47,021 bases of DNA from CAYVQU01 sp964453155 (GTDB lineage Bacteria > Chloroflexota > Anaerolineae > Anaerolineales > UBA11858), in assembly GCA_964453155.1 (NCBI GenBank), contig CAYVQU010000016.1:1-47021 (forward strand), given 5' to 3'. The position numbers and the translations under genes are program-made. The number at the start of each line of letters is the position of its first letter. The first letter of the stretch is position 1. The notes beneath the pieces are model-generated. The model worked only from the letters and a program-made list of their open reading frames with translations, had not been told where the DNA came from and ran no database searches. Below are positions 1-9,123 of this stretch, piece after piece.

Positions 1-77
1 TTTTTTGTTGCTCAACGCTTCTGTTTTGCCTGAGTTACTGCAGTAGAGTCATGGTAAAAAAAGCTGCTACGAGATAA

Positions 78-1439
78 TTAGTCGGTAATCGAATTAAGAT
101 CCGAATCGTTGGGGACGATTTCAATCTGGTTTTTCCCAGCGCTCTTAGCGATATACAGCGCGTCATCAGCAGCTTGGAGGAGCATCTGAGCGTTAGTGTG
201 TTGGGTTCCTATGACCGCAATCCCCATGCTAAGTGTCACAGATAATTCGCCCCGATCTGTTTTTACCGGTCGGTTGGAGATTGACTGGTGTACCCGTTGG
301 GCAATTCCTTGAGTCGCATCCAGGTCGGCTTCAATTAACAATATTACAAACTCATCCCCCCCAAAGCGACCCAATAAATCGATACTGCGTAATTGATAGC
401 GTAACCGATCCGCAACCTCAATTAACACTTGATCCCCGATCATATGGCCATAGGTGTCATTGATATTTTTAAAGTCGTCGATATCCGTCATCATTATGGC
501 TAAGGGATGGTCAAATCTTTGGGCGCGTTCAAATTCATCATTTGCCAATTTAAGAATGTGACGGCGATTGTGAAGCTCGGTTAAACTGTCTGTAAAAGCT
601 AACTCTTCTAACACTCGGGCTTTCTCGAGTAATTGGGCGCGTTCGATGGACAATGCTGCTTGATGACTAATGGCAACCGCAAGTTGAACATCATTCTGGT
701 CAAAAGGTCGCGCGTTACTATTGGTTTTATAGGCATAAACCAAGGCCATAATTTCTTGACTACTGATGACCGGAATGCACATTGCTGTTCGAATTATGTA
801 GCGGTGCGCACTGTCACTGATCGATTCAACATGATAGGTATCTGGAAGGATTACAACCGAACGCTGCTTAATGGCCTGATTCGCGATCGATTTAGAGAAA
901 CCTAACTCCCCAAGTTTATCGAATTTTTCCGCGAGAATGACATCACATTTATCGGCTCCCAAAGCGACTTGCAAGAAATTCGATATTTCCTGTAAAGCTA
1001 AATCCAGGTCGAGAACTGAAGTGAGACGGTTTGAAACCTCATGCAATAGAATTGCGTTTTGATCGACAGATTCAAGTAATAAGTCACGCGTTAGAGGTCG
1101 AGTATTAGCCTGGGTGGTCGCCATTTTTAACGGGATTGTTTCTTTAGGAGGTTGATAATTAAGGGTAACCACATGGAACCCGATCCGAATTTGATCCGTT
1201 TCTTTTAGGGTTTGGGATTCTTTTAGTCGTTTCCGGTTAACAAATGTACCGTTGGTACTCCCCATATCCCGAAGCAGTAAGGAATTTTGAGTGTATTCAA
1301 ATTCGACATGATGGCGGGAAGCCGACTCATCATTAATAACGATGTCATTTTTTGAATGACGCCCTAAAGATGTTATGCCCCTTTTCAGTACAAACTCGCG
1401 GGGTTCATTGAGGGGCGAACGAATGGTTAGTATCCACAT
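78..1439 (-). CDS. FHA-GAF-GGDEF diguanylate cyclase
   Basis: This 453-residue protein probably makes cyclic di-GMP. An FHA phosphothreonine-binding domain lies at about residues 15-95 (GRHSKND, SASRHHVEF, GSTNGTFVN). A GAF-like sensor domain follows at about 130-270. The GGDEF domain starts near 285 (TDSLTELHNRR) and has an intact GGDEF active-site loop, preceded at five residues by RSID, which fits the RxxD inhibitory site for product feedback. No membrane segment or EAL domain is seen, so it should be cytosolic. It is transcribed divergently from the next gene. FHA input suggests that a Ser/Thr kinase substrate or autophosphorylation modulates it; the ligand of the GAF domain is unknown. 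Confidence 0.93.
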   Translation of the reverse strand: MWILTIRSPLNEPREFVLKRGITSLGRHSKNDIVINDESASRHHVEFEYTQNSLLLRDMGSTNGTFVNRKRLKESQTLKETDQIRIGFHVVTLNYQPPKETIPLKMATTQANTRPLTRDLLLESVDQNAILLHEVSNRLTSVLDLDLALQEISNFLQVALGADKCDVILAEKFDKLGELGFSKSIANQAIKQRSVVILPDTYHVESISDSAHRYIIRTAMCIPVISSQEIMALVYAYKTNSNARPFDQNDVQLAVAISHQAALSIERAQLLEKARVLEELAFTDSLTELHNRRHILKLANDEFERAQRFDHPLAIMMTDIDDFKNINDTYGHMIGDQVLIEVADRLRYQLRSIDLLGRFGGDEFVILLIEADLDATQGIAQRVHQSISNRPVKTDRGELSVTLSMGIAVIGTQHTNAQMLLQAADDALYIAKSAGKNQIEIVPNDSDLNSITD

Positions 1440-1630
1440 ATTTAATAACGATCATAACTCATAATTACGTCAATTGCTGGATACCAGTATATCTAAAATC
1501 TAGTTGAATGCCAATATCCTGATGATTTGATCATTATGAAACTTCATTTTTTATTTGAAAGGATGTCCCAAATGGGAATTGCTTTTGTGACTGTCGCGAT
1601 TGGGGCATTCCAGAGTAAAATTGTCCAATC

Positions 1631-2878
1631 ATGGCATCTAAATCCGCTCGCCAAAACCGAAGGAAACGGTTCCCTGTTGATAAGCTATTAGTCACTGAAC
1701 TAGTTATCATCATATTATTGGTGGCGGGGCTAATTGGGGGTGCCAATGGTTACCGTACCGGACAATTGATGGCTTTGCAAGTTAGGGATGCGGTTGATCA
1801 GAATTATTTACAGGAAATTATGGAATTAGGCCGCGCCGACTTTGAGGCCGGGCGTTTTGAACAGGCCCGGCAACGTTTCGAGTTTGTGGTTCAAATTGCT
1901 CCCGCTGAATTCCCCTCAGCCCAGGAATATCTGACCCAAATTTTGGCGGTCTTAAATGCCACGGCTACTTTCACCCCTGTTCCCCCAACTGGAACTGTTA
2001 TTCCAACGATAACGCCCACCCTAACCCCAACGATAGATCGAAGCGGTGAAGAATCAATTTACCAACGCGCCCAACTATTAATGGATGTTGGTGATTGGGA
2101 TGGCGCGCTCGGAGCCTGGCTACAACTTCGAAATCTTGATTTGGAATATCGAGTTGTAGAGGTTGATGATGCTTTGTATGTGGCTTTTCGCAACCGTGGT
2201 GAACAAAAAATTCTGTACCAAGGGGATTTAGAGGGCGGCATATATGATCTAACCCTGGCGGAAAATTTTGCCCCCTTAGACTATCGCGGTTCAGTTTATC
2301 GTGATTGGGCCCGCCTATACCTGACCGCCTTAGGTTTTTGGCAAGCTTATCCCCAACAAGCCGTGTATTATTTTAGCCAGATTGCTGCTTCTGCCCCTGG
2401 TCTCAAGGATGGTGGCGGCTGGACCGCTCAAGAGCGGTATCGAGCTTCATTGATTCATTATGGTGCCTCCTTAGAAAGTATGGAGCTTTGGTGTGAAGCT
2501 CAGATCCAATACGAAGCTGCATTGAATATTCGCCATGATATCGAGTTGTCCCAAACTTTACTGCGGGTTATCAACAAATGTACCCCACCTACAAAAACGC
2601 CGACCCCTACGATACAAATTACGACTACATTAACGACCACGACCACAACTACTCCGTTGCCCACAACAATCCCCACTCAAACTACTGAATTTTCTCCCAC
2701 ACCGATAATTTCTAATACCGCGACGGTTACTCCTTCGCCAACAGAATCGAGCATTATCCTCCCAACGGAGACCTTTACGCCCGGTCCACCACCAACCGAA
2801 ACTTTTACTCCGTTGCCTCCTACCGAAACTGAAACTCCGGTTGCCACGGCTACGGAAACCGCAGAACCCTATCCTTAA
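1631..2878 (+). CDS. Membrane-anchored repeat protein with Thr/Pro-rich tail
   Basis: A 415-residue protein of unknown function. A basic N-terminus is followed by one membrane segment (about residues 23-42, VTELVIIILLVAGLIGG), so most of it should be outside the cytoplasm. Residues about 58-95 and 135-310 look helical and TPR-like (RADFEAGRFEQARQRFEFVV, and an ALGAWLQL-type repeat). Thr/Pro-rich spacers lie at about 110-135 and over the last 100 residues. It ends 12 bases before the LCP gene and was probably co-transcribed with it, which suggests a cell-envelope role. No Shine-Dalgarno sequence is obvious before the ATG. Such Thr/Pro linkers are common in Anaerolineae secreted proteins. Confidence 0.8.
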   Translation: MASKSARQNRRKRFPVDKLLVTELVIIILLVAGLIGGANGYRTGQLMALQVRDAVDQNYLQEIMELGRADFEAGRFEQARQRFEFVVQIAPAEFPSAQEYLTQILAVLNATATFTPVPPTGTVIPTITPTLTPTIDRSGEESIYQRAQLLMDVGDWDGALGAWLQLRNLDLEYRVVEVDDALYVAFRNRGEQKILYQGDLEGGIYDLTLAENFAPLDYRGSVYRDWARLYLTALGFWQAYPQQAVYYFSQIAASAPGLKDGGGWTAQERYRASLIHYGASLESMELWCEAQIQYEAALNIRHDIELSQTLLRVINKCTPPTKTPTPTIQITTTLTTTTTTTPLPTTIPTQTTEFSPTPIISNTATVTPSPTESSIILPTETFTPGPPPTETFTPLPPTETETPVATATETAEPYP

Positions 2879-2890
2879 TTTTTTATTGTT

Positions 2891-4348
2891 ATGACGAAAA
2901 TAACAGGTTCAAAATTAAGCCGAAATCAACCAGATCATAACCAGATCTTGTCTTGGATCGTTCTGTTGATTGCGTTGACTGTTGGGGCGGTAGTGGTAGG
3001 TTTCGCTTCATTTTTTATGACTCGGAATGTGATTTTCAATCGGCTTGTGCATGGCGAATCTTATTTGAATTTTAATGTATTGGCGCCAACACCTACCTCA
3101 ACCCCCGCCCCAACCGAACAGCCACAGCCAACCCTTGATTTAGTAACCGAACTACCTGCTTTAGTCGCTACCCCGGAGGCTGAACCGACTTTACCCCCTT
3201 GGGATGGGAAAGAGCGGGTCACTGTCTTAATTACGGGGGTAGATTATCGAGATTGGGTGGCTGGATCGGGCGCCGCCCGTTCGGATACCATGATGCTGCT
3301 GACTTTGGACCCGGTTACAAAAACTGCTGGAATGCTCTCCATCCCGCGGGATTTATGGGTAGCCATCCCAGGGTTTACCCATGGAAAAATAAACACGGCC
3401 CACGCTTTGGGCGAGATGTACAAATTACCTGGTGGTGGTCCTGCGTTGGCGGCTCGGACTGTGGAATTGGTTATCGGTGTGCCGGTGCATTTTTATGCGG
3501 TGGTTGATTTTGGCGCCTTTGTCCGCTTTGTGGATGAACTCGGGGGTGTGAAATTGGATATCCCCTACAAAATTGAAATTGATCCGCTGGAAGGGGAAAA
3601 TATGAAGCTGCGACCCGGCGTTCAGACCTTATCCGGTGATTTGGCTCTGGCATATGCTCGTAACCGCAAAAAAGGGGATGGAGATTTTGACCGCGCTCGC
3701 CGCCAGCAGCAGGTGATTTTAGGGATTCGTGACCGTATATTGGATTTTGAACTTTTGCCAGTATTAATTCAAAAAGCCCCAATTTTGTACCGCGAATTGG
3801 TCAATGGGATTCATACCAATATGAAGTTGGATGAAATTATTAAATTGGCCGTACTGTCCCAACAAGTTGATGACAAAGATATTCGTCAAGGCGTGATCGA
3901 TACCAAATACGTCGCATATGGGTGGTCACCGGATAATTTAAGCATCCTAATCCCTTATCCTGATCGAATCCGGCTGCTGCGGGATGAAATTTTTTCAACT
4001 TCAGGAGTAATGGGCCCGATGACGCCCGGAAACCCGCAAGAGAGGATGTATCTCGAAGGCGCAACGGTTTCAATCCTTAATGGGACCCGCGAACCTGACT
4101 TAGCGCAAAAAACGGCTGAATATTTGATCTCTCAGGGCGTAAACGTGGTGGAATTTGGTGAATCAGGCCAGCGTTACTTCAATTCCCGAATTACCGATCA
4201 TGTCGGTCGCCCCCATTCTGTTGGTTATCTGGTTACTGAATTAAAAATCATTAATCGGTATATTTTATATGCCTATGACCCCACGGCGCACGTCGATATT
4301 GAAATTATTTTAGGCGATGACTGGATCGGAAATAGTGTCTCCCCATAA
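2891..4348 (+). CDS. LytR-CpsA-Psr (LCP) family cell-wall ligase
   Basis: LCP proteins attach polymers from lipid carriers to peptidoglycan at the outer membrane face. This 485-residue protein has an N-terminal membrane segment (about residues 22-44), a Pro/Thr linker, and an LCP domain at about 108-290 with SDTMMLLTLDP, LSIPRDLWV and the Arg-rich LAYARNRKKGDGDFDRARRQQQV motif. A LytR_C-type domain sits at about 395-475 (VSILNGTREPDLAQKTAEYL). The pairing with the upstream membrane repeat protein suggests a two-gene envelope operon, closed by the hairpin just after the stop. The polymer it transfers cannot be told from sequence. Confidence 0.93.
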   Translation: MTKITGSKLSRNQPDHNQILSWIVLLIALTVGAVVVGFASFFMTRNVIFNRLVHGESYLNFNVLAPTPTSTPAPTEQPQPTLDLVTELPALVATPEAEPTLPPWDGKERVTVLITGVDYRDWVAGSGAARSDTMMLLTLDPVTKTAGMLSIPRDLWVAIPGFTHGKINTAHALGEMYKLPGGGPALAARTVELVIGVPVHFYAVVDFGAFVRFVDELGGVKLDIPYKIEIDPLEGENMKLRPGVQTLSGDLALAYARNRKKGDGDFDRARRQQQVILGIRDRILDFELLPVLIQKAPILYRELVNGIHTNMKLDEIIKLAVLSQQVDDKDIRQGVIDTKYVAYGWSPDNLSILIPYPDRIRLLRDEIFSTSGVMGPMTPGNPQERMYLEGATVSILNGTREPDLAQKTAEYLISQGVNVVEFGESGQRYFNSRITDHVGRPHSVGYLVTELKIINRYILYAYDPTAHVDIEIILGDDWIGNSVSP

Positions 4349-4353
4349 ATAGA

Positions 4354-4381
4354 AAAACGCCCTGATTTCTCAGAGCGTTTT
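4354..4381. terminator. Bidirectional intrinsic terminator
   Basis: A 12-bp stem with one mismatch (AAAACGCCCTGA / TCAGAGCGTTTT) and a TTTC loop sits directly between the LCP gene stop and the 3' end of the tRNA. The stem ends are A/T tracts on both sides, so it can stop transcription from either direction. Confidence 0.8.
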
Positions 4382-4382
4382 A

Positions 4383-4456
4383 TGGCTGGGGACCAGGGAT
4401 TCGAACCCCGACTTACGGTTCCAGAGACCGCTGTCCTGCCATTAGACGAGTCCCCA
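4383..4456 (-). tRNA. tRNA-Gln (anticodon CUG)
   Basis: Read on the minus strand, the sequence folds as a tRNA with encoded CCA. The 7-bp acceptor stem is TGGGGAC/GTCCCCA with discriminator G. The D arm is GTC...GAC, the anticodon stem GCGGT/ACCGT encloses loop CTCTGGA with CTG at positions 34-36, and the T arm is CGGGG-TTCGAAT-CCCTG. U1-A72 at the acceptor end is a glutamine identity feature in bacteria. It reads CAG codons. It lies 43 bp downstream of gltX on the same strand, so the two may share a transcript. Confidence 0.95.
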
Positions 4457-4499
4457 GTGCGGGGGCGATTTTACCACCCCCGATTGCTTTCGTCAATTT

Positions 4500-5990
4500 T
4501 TAGGCGGCCATTTTTTCTAGTGTTTGGATGCCGTTTTGGATCCGTTCTAACACCTTTTCTCGGCCAATGATTGTCATGGTTTCAAAGATGGGGGGGCTGA
4601 CTTTTTGGGCTGTGAGAGCATTTCGCAGGAAGCCAAAAACATGCCCCGCTTTGAGTCCCATTTCCTTAGCTAAATCGCGAATCGGTTGATTAGCGGCTTC
4701 TTCACCAAAATCTGGCAGGGATTCGATCAACCCATAAATTGCCCGGGCCATATCCAGTGATTCGGCGGCGGTCATTTTCTTGCCAATCAAACTTTCTGGT
4801 TCAGGATGGACTTCATCTTTGAAGAAAAAGCCCGCAATTTCAGGGGCCTGGTCGAGTTTTGACAGCCGGATTTGGAGTACTTCAGCCACTTGAGCTAATT
4901 TTTTCTCATCCACCGAGTATTCAGCGGCCTCAAAAAACGGTTTGATGCGCATAGCCAGATCAGATACGGTCAGTTCTCGGATATGAAGACCATTGAAATG
5001 ATCTAACTTACTGAAATTGAGCGCGGCCGGAGCTGGGTTAAGTTTCTCAATGCTAAATTTTTCAATGAGTTCACCCAAAGTGAAAAATTCTGTTTTATCG
5101 TCATAACTCCAACCGATCAGCGCGGCCCAATTGACAATCGCCTCGGGTAAAAATCCCAATTGCTTGAAATCGCCCAGAAAGATCGCTTTGCCTTCTTTTT
5201 CAAGGATCCCAGTATCCCGTTTACTCATTTTCCCTTTGCCGTCCGGTTTTTGGAAAATGGAGGGATGTACCCAAATAGGTTGCTCCCAACCCAGAGCCTG
5301 GTAAATGTGTCCATGCAGGGGGAAAGTTGGCAGCCACTCCGATGTCCGGATGGCGTGAGTAATTTCCATCAGGTGGTCATCTACGACTACAGCTAGGTGA
5401 TAAACCGGCAGCCCATCCGATTTGACCAAAATATAATCATCAAGCGTTGCATTTTCAACAGTGATGTCTCCCCGGATGGCATCCGCAACCGTTATTTTGC
5501 CTTCGCGTGGCATTTTGAACCGGACTACATAAGGGTCTCCACCATCTCGGCGTTGATCAGCGGTAGCTAAATCAGCTTCTCGATCCGGGCAAATATCGCG
5601 GTGTTGTCGTTTTTGTTTATCTTTGGGATCACTCGGTTCTTCAGTTTGGGTGCAAAAACAGTAATAGGCGTGCTCGGTTTCGACGAGTTGTCGGGCATAT
5701 TTTTGATAAAGCTCGCGGCGTTCGGTTTGACGGTAGGGACCATAAGGGCCGCCTACATCCGGGCCTTCATCCCAGTCCAACCCGAGCCAGCGCAGGCTGT
5801 TCATGAGTTCTTCTTCGGCACCGGGAACAAACCTTTTTTGATCGGTATCCTCTATCCTTAGGATAAATTGACCGCCAGATTGTCGGGCTAGAAGATAGTT
5901 ATATAAAGCAGTTCGACCGCTGCCCAAATGGGTCCGGCCGGTGGGGGAGGGCGCAAAACGCACCCGCATGGGTTTTTGCTGATTCGTCAT
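4500..5990 (-). CDS. gltX: Glutamate--tRNA ligase
   Basis: Class I synthetase that charges tRNA-Glu, 496 residues, about normal length. The HIGH-type motif is RFAPSPTGRTHLGSGRTAL near residues 10-28, and the second signature GKMSKRDTG is near 253. The C-terminal anticodon-binding helical domain is complete. A good Shine-Dalgarno (AAGGATT) precedes the ATG. The adjacent tRNA-Gln raises the possibility that this enzyme is non-discriminating and also makes Glu-tRNA-Gln for GatCAB; no glnS or gat gene is in the window to decide. A 113-bp spacer separates it from rodA. Confidence 0.97.
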   Translation of the reverse strand: MTNQQKPMRVRFAPSPTGRTHLGSGRTALYNYLLARQSGGQFILRIEDTDQKRFVPGAEEELMNSLRWLGLDWDEGPDVGGPYGPYRQTERRELYQKYARQLVETEHAYYCFCTQTEEPSDPKDKQKRQHRDICPDREADLATADQRRDGGDPYVVRFKMPREGKITVADAIRGDITVENATLDDYILVKSDGLPVYHLAVVVDDHLMEITHAIRTSEWLPTFPLHGHIYQALGWEQPIWVHPSIFQKPDGKGKMSKRDTGILEKEGKAIFLGDFKQLGFLPEAIVNWAALIGWSYDDKTEFFTLGELIEKFSIEKLNPAPAALNFSKLDHFNGLHIRELTVSDLAMRIKPFFEAAEYSVDEKKLAQVAEVLQIRLSKLDQAPEIAGFFFKDEVHPEPESLIGKKMTAAESLDMARAIYGLIESLPDFGEEAANQPIRDLAKEMGLKAGHVFGFLRNALTAQKVSPPIFETMTIIGREKVLERIQNGIQTLEKMAA

Positions 5991-6104
5991 GTTAATCCTT
6001 GCGATTTATTCTTATTTGGGAATTACCGTGAAAGGTGGAACCCTGGCCTTTACCACGGAGATTTCCAAAGACTCAAATTTATTTTAATACGAGCAGGGAT
6101 TTTA

Positions 6105-7292
6105 TCAGAATTCGAGCGCTTTGTGACGGAGAATCACACTTTCAACCAGGCCGATTCCGACCAACATAGATAACAACGAACTCCCCCCATAGCTGACAAA
6201 TGGCAATGGCAGCCCGGTAACCGGCAGCAGGTTGAGATTCATACCGATATTGACCACTGCTTGGAAAGTGAAGAGGGTTGCCACCCCGTAAGCGATCAAT
6301 GCCCCAAAAGTGTCACTGGCGATCCGCGCTGCCCGCAGACATCTCAGAATAACAAATAAGAGCAACCCCATTACGATAACGGTTCCCACAAAACCAAATT
6401 CTTCGGCCATCGCCGAAAATATAAAGTCGGAGTGGCGCACCTTGAGAAACCGCAATTGAACCTGAGTCCCACTCTCATACCCTTTCCCAACCCAGCCTCC
6501 CGAGCCGATGCTAACCAGAGCCTGACGGACATTGTAGATGGCCCCGTGCCGGGCATTAGGGTCAGGGAAAAGGAAGTTTATGATGCGTTCGATTTGATAC
6601 GGTTTGATCAGCCCTTCGGTATTGGTGGGGTCGTATGTTAGCAGCATGATCGGTAGACCGATTGCCGCCGCGAGTAATCCCACTCCCCCTGCGGATAACA
6701 GGTGTTTGACTTCCAATCCGCTGGCCCATAATAAGGCAAACCACAACACAAAAATCACAATCGAAGTACTTAAATCGGGTTGGAGCAAAATCCAAATTGC
6801 AACCCCTAAAGTCATCAAGAAACTCCGGATTACCCACCCAAAATTTTTGATTTTCTCCTGATTCCGAGTAAAAAAATCAGCCAGAATGAGAATGATAATG
6901 ATTTTAGCGAGTTCGGAGGGCTGAATTAGGATTGGGCCTACTCGAAACCACCGATTGGACCCAAATAGCTGATTCCCAACCCCTAACAGAACACCTAACA
7001 AAGCCACAATCCCAATGTAGAGGACGCGACTCAGTGAGGCCCATAACCGGTAATCAATCGCAGCCGTAATCATGGCAATGACAAAACCAGCCACCGCAAA
7101 TATGATCTGTTTTTGGACGGTATTGGTTTCAATCAGCTCAATATTCCCCGCTATTGCCGACCGGATCATAGTGATCCCAAATATGGTCAAAACGGCTACA
7201 GCCCCAAGTAACCAGAAGTCAAAATTATGCCAGGGCGTATCTCTCATATAACGATTGTGGATCTCAGAATGACGAGGGTGGAACCGTGACAA
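6105..7292 (-). CDS. rodA: Rod-shape SEDS peptidoglycan polymerase RodA
   Basis: SEDS-family glycosyltransferase that polymerises lipid II during elongation with its partner PBP2 (mrdA, about 2 kb upstream in the cluster). The 395-residue protein has about ten membrane segments, the LQPDLSTSIV motif carrying the conserved Asp, and the C-terminal signature NLLPVTGLPLPFVSYGGSS. Context with mreBCD, mrdA and minCDE favours RodA over FtsW. The start is uncertain: the first ATG (7292) or the ATG of MRDTPWHNF (7247) would both leave the membrane domain intact. Confidence 0.93.
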   Translation of the reverse strand: MSRFHPRHSEIHNRYMRDTPWHNFDFWLLGAVAVLTIFGITMIRSAIAGNIELIETNTVQKQIIFAVAGFVIAMITAAIDYRLWASLSRVLYIGIVALLGVLLGVGNQLFGSNRWFRVGPILIQPSELAKIIIILILADFFTRNQEKIKNFGWVIRSFLMTLGVAIWILLQPDLSTSIVIFVLWFALLWASGLEVKHLLSAGGVGLLAAAIGLPIMLLTYDPTNTEGLIKPYQIERIINFLFPDPNARHGAIYNVRQALVSIGSGGWVGKGYESGTQVQLRFLKVRHSDFIFSAMAEEFGFVGTVIVMGLLLFVILRCLRAARIASDTFGALIAYGVATLFTFQAVVNIGMNLNLLPVTGLPLPFVSYGGSSLLSMLVGIGLVESVILRHKALEF

Positions 7293-7338
7293 GTGGTTCC
7301 AATTTTCAAACCACCACTCACCACCCGCTATCCACTAT

Positions 7339-7605
7339 TTATCTTCTCCGCTTTTTGGGTCCAATCACCGGGATGTCGGCAATCAGACGTTGCTCACGGC
7401 CTTCCTTGCTCATTTCGATGGAGACTTCCTCAGGATCAATTTCCATATGTCGGGAAATGACAGCGATGATTTCATCTTTAATATCTTCAATAGCCGAACT
7501 AGTCAGATTAGTACGATCATGGACCAGAACCAGTTGTAAGCGTTCTTTAGCCTGATGCGCGCTTTTGCGTTTTCTGCCGAGGAGGCGATCAATTGTACTA
7601 ACCAT
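7339..7605 (-). CDS. minE: Cell division topological specificity factor MinE
   Basis: MinE stimulates the MinD ATPase and drives the exclusion of MinC from the division site. I start it at the ATG of MVSTIDRLLGRKRKSAHQAKERL (88 residues), one base after the minD stop, because a strong GGAGGTGA ribosome site lies inside the end of minD at the right distance. The amphipathic start, the AKERLQLVLVHDR anti-MinCD helix and the dimerisation region (ISRHMEIDPEEVSIEM) are all visible. The Arg/Lys-rich tail is short. A longer in-frame reading from 7656 exists but would overlap minD. Confidence 0.93.
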   Translation of the reverse strand: MVSTIDRLLGRKRKSAHQAKERLQLVLVHDRTNLTSSAIEDIKDEIIAVISRHMEIDPEEVSIEMSKEGREQRLIADIPVIGPKKRRR

Positions 7606-7606
7606 T

Positions 7607-8410
7607 TTAGTCACCTCCCCCTTGGCGGATGAAGTTGCCAATTCGTTTGAACACACCAGGTTTGCTCAAATCCATGAAGGGGACCTGCTTGCCCTGCATG
7701 CGCTCTGTGACGTTTCTAAACGCTTGTCCGGCTAAACTTTTTCCATCTAACGCAATAGGTGAACCCCGATTGGTACTGATGATTACTTTTTCATCCTCTG
7801 GAATGATCCCAATCAGATCGATGGCCAATAAATCGACAATGTCTTCGGTAGAGATCATATCGCCTTTGCGAACCATTTCAAAGTTCAAGCGATTGATGAT
7901 CAACTCCGCGGGACCTTTCTCTTCGGCTTCAATGAGACCAATAATTCGATCGGCATCGCGAACTGCTGAGACTTCAGGGTTGGTGACCACAAATACCCGG
8001 TCGGAGGGGGCAATGGCATTCCGGAAACCCCGTTCGATCCCGGCGGGAGAATCGATGATGACCCAATCATGATGCGGCCGTAATTCATCGCAAAGTCGAA
8101 CCATATCGCTGGGGGAAACAGCGGTTTTGTCGCGAGTTTGAGCCGCGGGTATGAGATACAGACCCTTGTTATGTTTATCCCGGATCATGGCTTGCCGCAA
8201 TCGGCACCGCCCCTCGACCACATCCACCAAATCATAGACGATTCGGTTTTCCAGCCCCAGAACAACATCTAAATTCCGTAAACCGATATCGGCGTCAATA
8301 CATACCACTTTTTGCCCGCTAGCAGCCAGGGCTGATCCCACATTAGCTGTGATGGTGGTTTTTCCGACTCCACCTTTTCCCGACGTAATCGTGACGACTT
8401 TTGCACTCAT
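7607..8410 (-). CDS. minD: Septum site-determining ATPase MinD
   Basis: Membrane-associated ParA-type ATPase that recruits MinC. The 267-residue sequence has the deviant Walker A motif (SGKGGVGKTT, residues about 9-18), the CIDADIGLRNLD switch and a C-terminal amphipathic membrane-targeting helix (KPGVFKRIGNFIRQ). It lies between minC and minE in the usual order minC-minD-minE and is almost certainly in one transcript with them. Confidence 0.97.
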   Translation of the reverse strand: MSAKVVTITSGKGGVGKTTITANVGSALAASGQKVVCIDADIGLRNLDVVLGLENRIVYDLVDVVEGRCRLRQAMIRDKHNKGLYLIPAAQTRDKTAVSPSDMVRLCDELRPHHDWVIIDSPAGIERGFRNAIAPSDRVFVVTNPEVSAVRDADRIIGLIEAEEKGPAELIINRLNFEMVRKGDMISTEDIVDLLAIDLIGIIPEDEKVIISTNRGSPIALDGKSLAGQAFRNVTERMQGKQVPFMDLSKPGVFKRIGNFIRQGGGD

Positions 8411-8445
8411 TGGCTCATCCTAATTCCGAATCTCCAACACCTAAA

Positions 8446-9123
8446 TTACTTTTTCTTGTATTTCCATGGCTCTGCCACGATTTTACCATCTAATAACCGG
8501 GCCATTTCTGGCCGAGGTTTTCTTCTTTGAGGGGGCGTAGTGCTGATTTGGTCTGCAATTCGGATTTGGGTAGGTGATAAATCTAAGGCACAAACGATTG
8601 CGGTGTGGTCGCCCTGGGCTCCAGCATGAGCAGTACCTCTTAGTCGACCCCATACAACAATACTGCCGCCCGCGACAATTTGGGCACCTGGATTGACATC
8701 TCCAATGATAGTCACATGCCCAGGATGAGTGATATTGTGCCCCGAGCGTAGCGTGCGATTAATCAGTGTGGCCTGATCGCCGCGCAAAACTGTATCTAGT
8801 GTGCGGGTAACCCTTTCTTGCCGCGGTTTTGATTGTTTGGTTGCCAATCCCAAAGATTGGGCGGTCCGCTCGGTAGTTGGGGAGTTACTTAATACTGCCC
8901 GGAGTGAAATGTCGCGTTCGGAAAGTTCATCCCGTAAACTACCCATATCGGCGGCTTTCAGAATGTGATTGCCGACCTCCAGGGTCAATTTGGCCCCTTT
9001 CAAGAAGTCTTTTTGCTCGTCGACGCGTGTCAACAGGGCGGCCAGGACCTCCGACCACTCACCATCGCTTAGAACGATTTTTATGCCTTCTTGAATCCCT
9101 TTGATTTGTATATCTATGGTCAT
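8446..9123 (-). CDS. minC: Septum site-determining protein MinC
   Basis: FtsZ assembly inhibitor carried by MinD. The protein has 225 residues: an N-terminal FtsZ-interacting domain (about 1-105), a linker, and the beta-helical C-terminal domain (about 115-215) with the typical Gly-rich pattern SGHNITHPGHVTIIGDVNPGA and AGGSIVVWGRLRGTAHAG. First gene of minCDE; the 309-bp region upstream has several palindromes. Confidence 0.95.
   Translation of the reverse strand: MTIDIQIKGIQEGIKIVLSDGEWSEVLAALLTRVDEQKDFLKGAKLTLEVGNHILKAADMGSLRDELSERDISLRAVLSNSPTTERTAQSLGLATKQSKPRQERVTRTLDTVLRGDQATLINRTLRSGHNITHPGHVTIIGDVNPGAQIVAGGSIVVWGRLRGTAHAGAQGDHTAIVCALDLSPTQIRIADQISTTPPQRRKPRPEMARLLDGKIVAEPWKYKKK

Noticed and set aside
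6026..6058. GGTGGAACC motif near gltX as a T-box remnant
   Set aside because: It lies on the plus strand, opposite to gltX, inside a hairpin CCGTG/CACGG in the rodA-gltX spacer. It is in the wrong orientation to regulate gltX.
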